Below, piece by piece: positions 7,143 to 7,882 of a DNA stretch of 7,882 nt. Below the pieces are notes generated by a model that made no database searches, was not told the origin of the DNA, and saw only the letters and a program-made list of their open reading frames with translations. A program made the position numbers and the translations under genes. The first letter of the stretch is position 1. Each line of letters starts with the position of its first letter. The DNA comes from Treponema sp. (GTDB lineage Bacteria > Spirochaetota > Spirochaetia > Treponematales > Breznakiellaceae): positions 1 to 7,882 of the forward strand of contig JAIRRR010000213.1 of NCBI GenBank assembly GCA_031255875.1, given 5' to 3'.

Positions 7143-7882
7143 TTAACCGTTCAGGCTGTCATAAATACTGCGGGTATTGTCAAATCCTCTGGCATTTTCA
7201 AAGTATTTTCCCGCGCCCAGGGCGACGCAGTCAAGCGGCCGCTCGGCAAGAATAACCGGCACGCCGGTTTCCTTCGAAATAAGCTTGGGAAGGCCCTTGA
7301 GCAGGGACCCGCCGCCGGTCATCACGATACCCCGTTCCACAATGTCCGCCGCAAGCTCCGGCGGGGTCTGGCCCAGGGTGGTTTTTATCTCGTCGATGAT
7401 CTGGGTGATGGGGTCCTTCAGCGCCTCCCTTACCTCCACGGAATCGATCTCCAGCCTGCGGGGAAGCCCGGTAATGGCGTCGGTCCCCTTTATTTCCACC
7501 TTTTCGATGGTTTTGTCCGGGGAGGCGTTGCCTATCTCGACCTTGAGCCTTTCCGCAGTCTGCTCCCCGATGATAAGGTTGTGGACGCTGCGCACGTGCT
7601 TGATGATCGCCTCGTCGAATTCGTCACCCCCGAGCCTGATGGCGTTCGTGACCACCATGCCCCCCAGGGAAATCACCGAAATTTCGGTGGTGCCGCCGCC
7701 TATATCGCAGATCATATGCCCCGCCGGCTCAAAAATGGGGATATCCGCCCCGATCGCCGCGGCAAGGCTTTCCTCGATAACCATTACCTCCCGGGCGCCG
7801 GCCTTGTAGGCGCTTTCCTCCACGGCCCGGCGTTCCACTTCGGTGATGCAGGACGGAATCCCGATAACCATGCGCGGCTTGA
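7143..7882 (-). CDS. mreB: MreB, actin-like cell-shape protein (5' part outside the window)
   Basis: 245 codons of the C-terminal part are present, up to TAA 7145-7143. The ATG at 7871 is an internal Met, not the start: the frame stays open to the window edge (KPR precedes it) and the family is about 335-350 residues, so roughly 100 N-terminal residues are missing. MreB is a cytoplasmic ATP-binding filament on the inner face of the membrane that orients the elongation machinery. Seen here: [12 protein letters not shown] and [19 protein letters not shown], matching the conserved subdomain IB/IIA region; [18 protein letters not shown], the phosphate-2 loop with its Asp; [13 protein letters not shown]; and [14 protein letters not shown] with the following [14 protein letters not shown], the adenosine-binding motif and C-terminal helix. 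It is the first gene of the cluster visible here, so the operon promoter probably lies upstream of it, outside. Mbl or MreBH paralogues cannot be excluded by sequence alone, but the mreCD neighbours indicate MreB proper. Confidence 0.97.
   Translation of the reverse strand, partial: KPRMVIGIPSCITEVERRAVEESAYKAGAREVMVIEESLAAAIGADIPIFEPAGHMICDIGGGTTEISVISLGGMVVTNAIRLGGDEFDEAIIKHVRSVHNLIIGEQTAERLKVEIGNASPDKTIEKVEIKGTDAITGLPRRLEIDSVEVREALKDPITQIIDEIKTTLGQTPPELAADIVERGIVMTGGGSLLKGLPKLISKETGVPVILAERPLDCVALGAGKYFENARGFDNTRSIYDSLNG

Noticed and set aside
7178..7183. A perfect TTGACA on the minus strand near the mreB 3' end, as a possible internal promoter for mreC.
   Set aside because: The hexamer at 17-nt spacing is GACAGC, not a -10 box, and the bases simply encode the MreB C-terminus (FDNTR). 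The only AT-rich stretch follows too closely.
1..7882. A search by eye for CRISPR arrays, tRNA/rRNA, insertion sequences, inverted-repeat terminators and defence-type genes.
   Set aside because: Nothing was found; the sequence is almost completely accounted for by six contiguous coding sequences with no gap longer than 5 nt. There is no sign of an accessory or mobile region.

Overview
The window is one minus-strand gene run with essentially no intergenic DNA. Read from high to low coordinates it is mreB (3' part), mreC, mreD, mrdA (PBP2), rodA, and then a large fused radical SAM protein that leaves the window still open at position 1. This is the rod-shape or elongation (Rod complex) operon with an extra enzyme gene of unknown function at its downstream end. 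Junctions are very tight: a 5-nt gap mreB/mreC, an 8-nt overlap mreC/mreD, abutting codons mreD/mrdA, a 1-nt overlap mrdA/rodA, and a 4-nt gap rodA/radical SAM. I see no promoter, terminator, RNA gene, mobile element or repeat array. Any operon promoter must lie beyond position 7882, and the transcript end must lie left of position 1.

The genes fit together as follows. MreB (actin-like filament) inside the membrane, MreC (bitopic periplasmic scaffold) and MreD (polytopic membrane protein) organise the machinery. RodA (SEDS glycosyltransferase) polymerises lipid II into glycan strands, and PBP2 (class B transpeptidase) cross-links them along the lateral wall. The last gene combines a B12-binding-like N-terminal region, a radical SAM core with CxxxCxxC, a cysteine-rich linker and a C-terminal DUF2344/TIGR03936-like domain. 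Its substrate is unknown to me.

The organism is most likely a diderm bacterium of the spirochaete group, perhaps a GC-rich Treponema-like lineage. This is inferred from remembered similarity in gene order and in RodA/PBP2/MreB residues, not from a search. All six frames read as intact coding sequence with no frameshifts. The long plus-strand open frames are shadows caused by GC-rich codon use.

The points most worth a second look are the radical SAM/DUF2344 fusion coupled to the elongasome operon, its eight-cysteine linker, a remnant-like change in its radical SAM core motif, and a RodA that appears to carry about 65 extra residues with two additional hydrophobic segments ahead of its catalytic loop.
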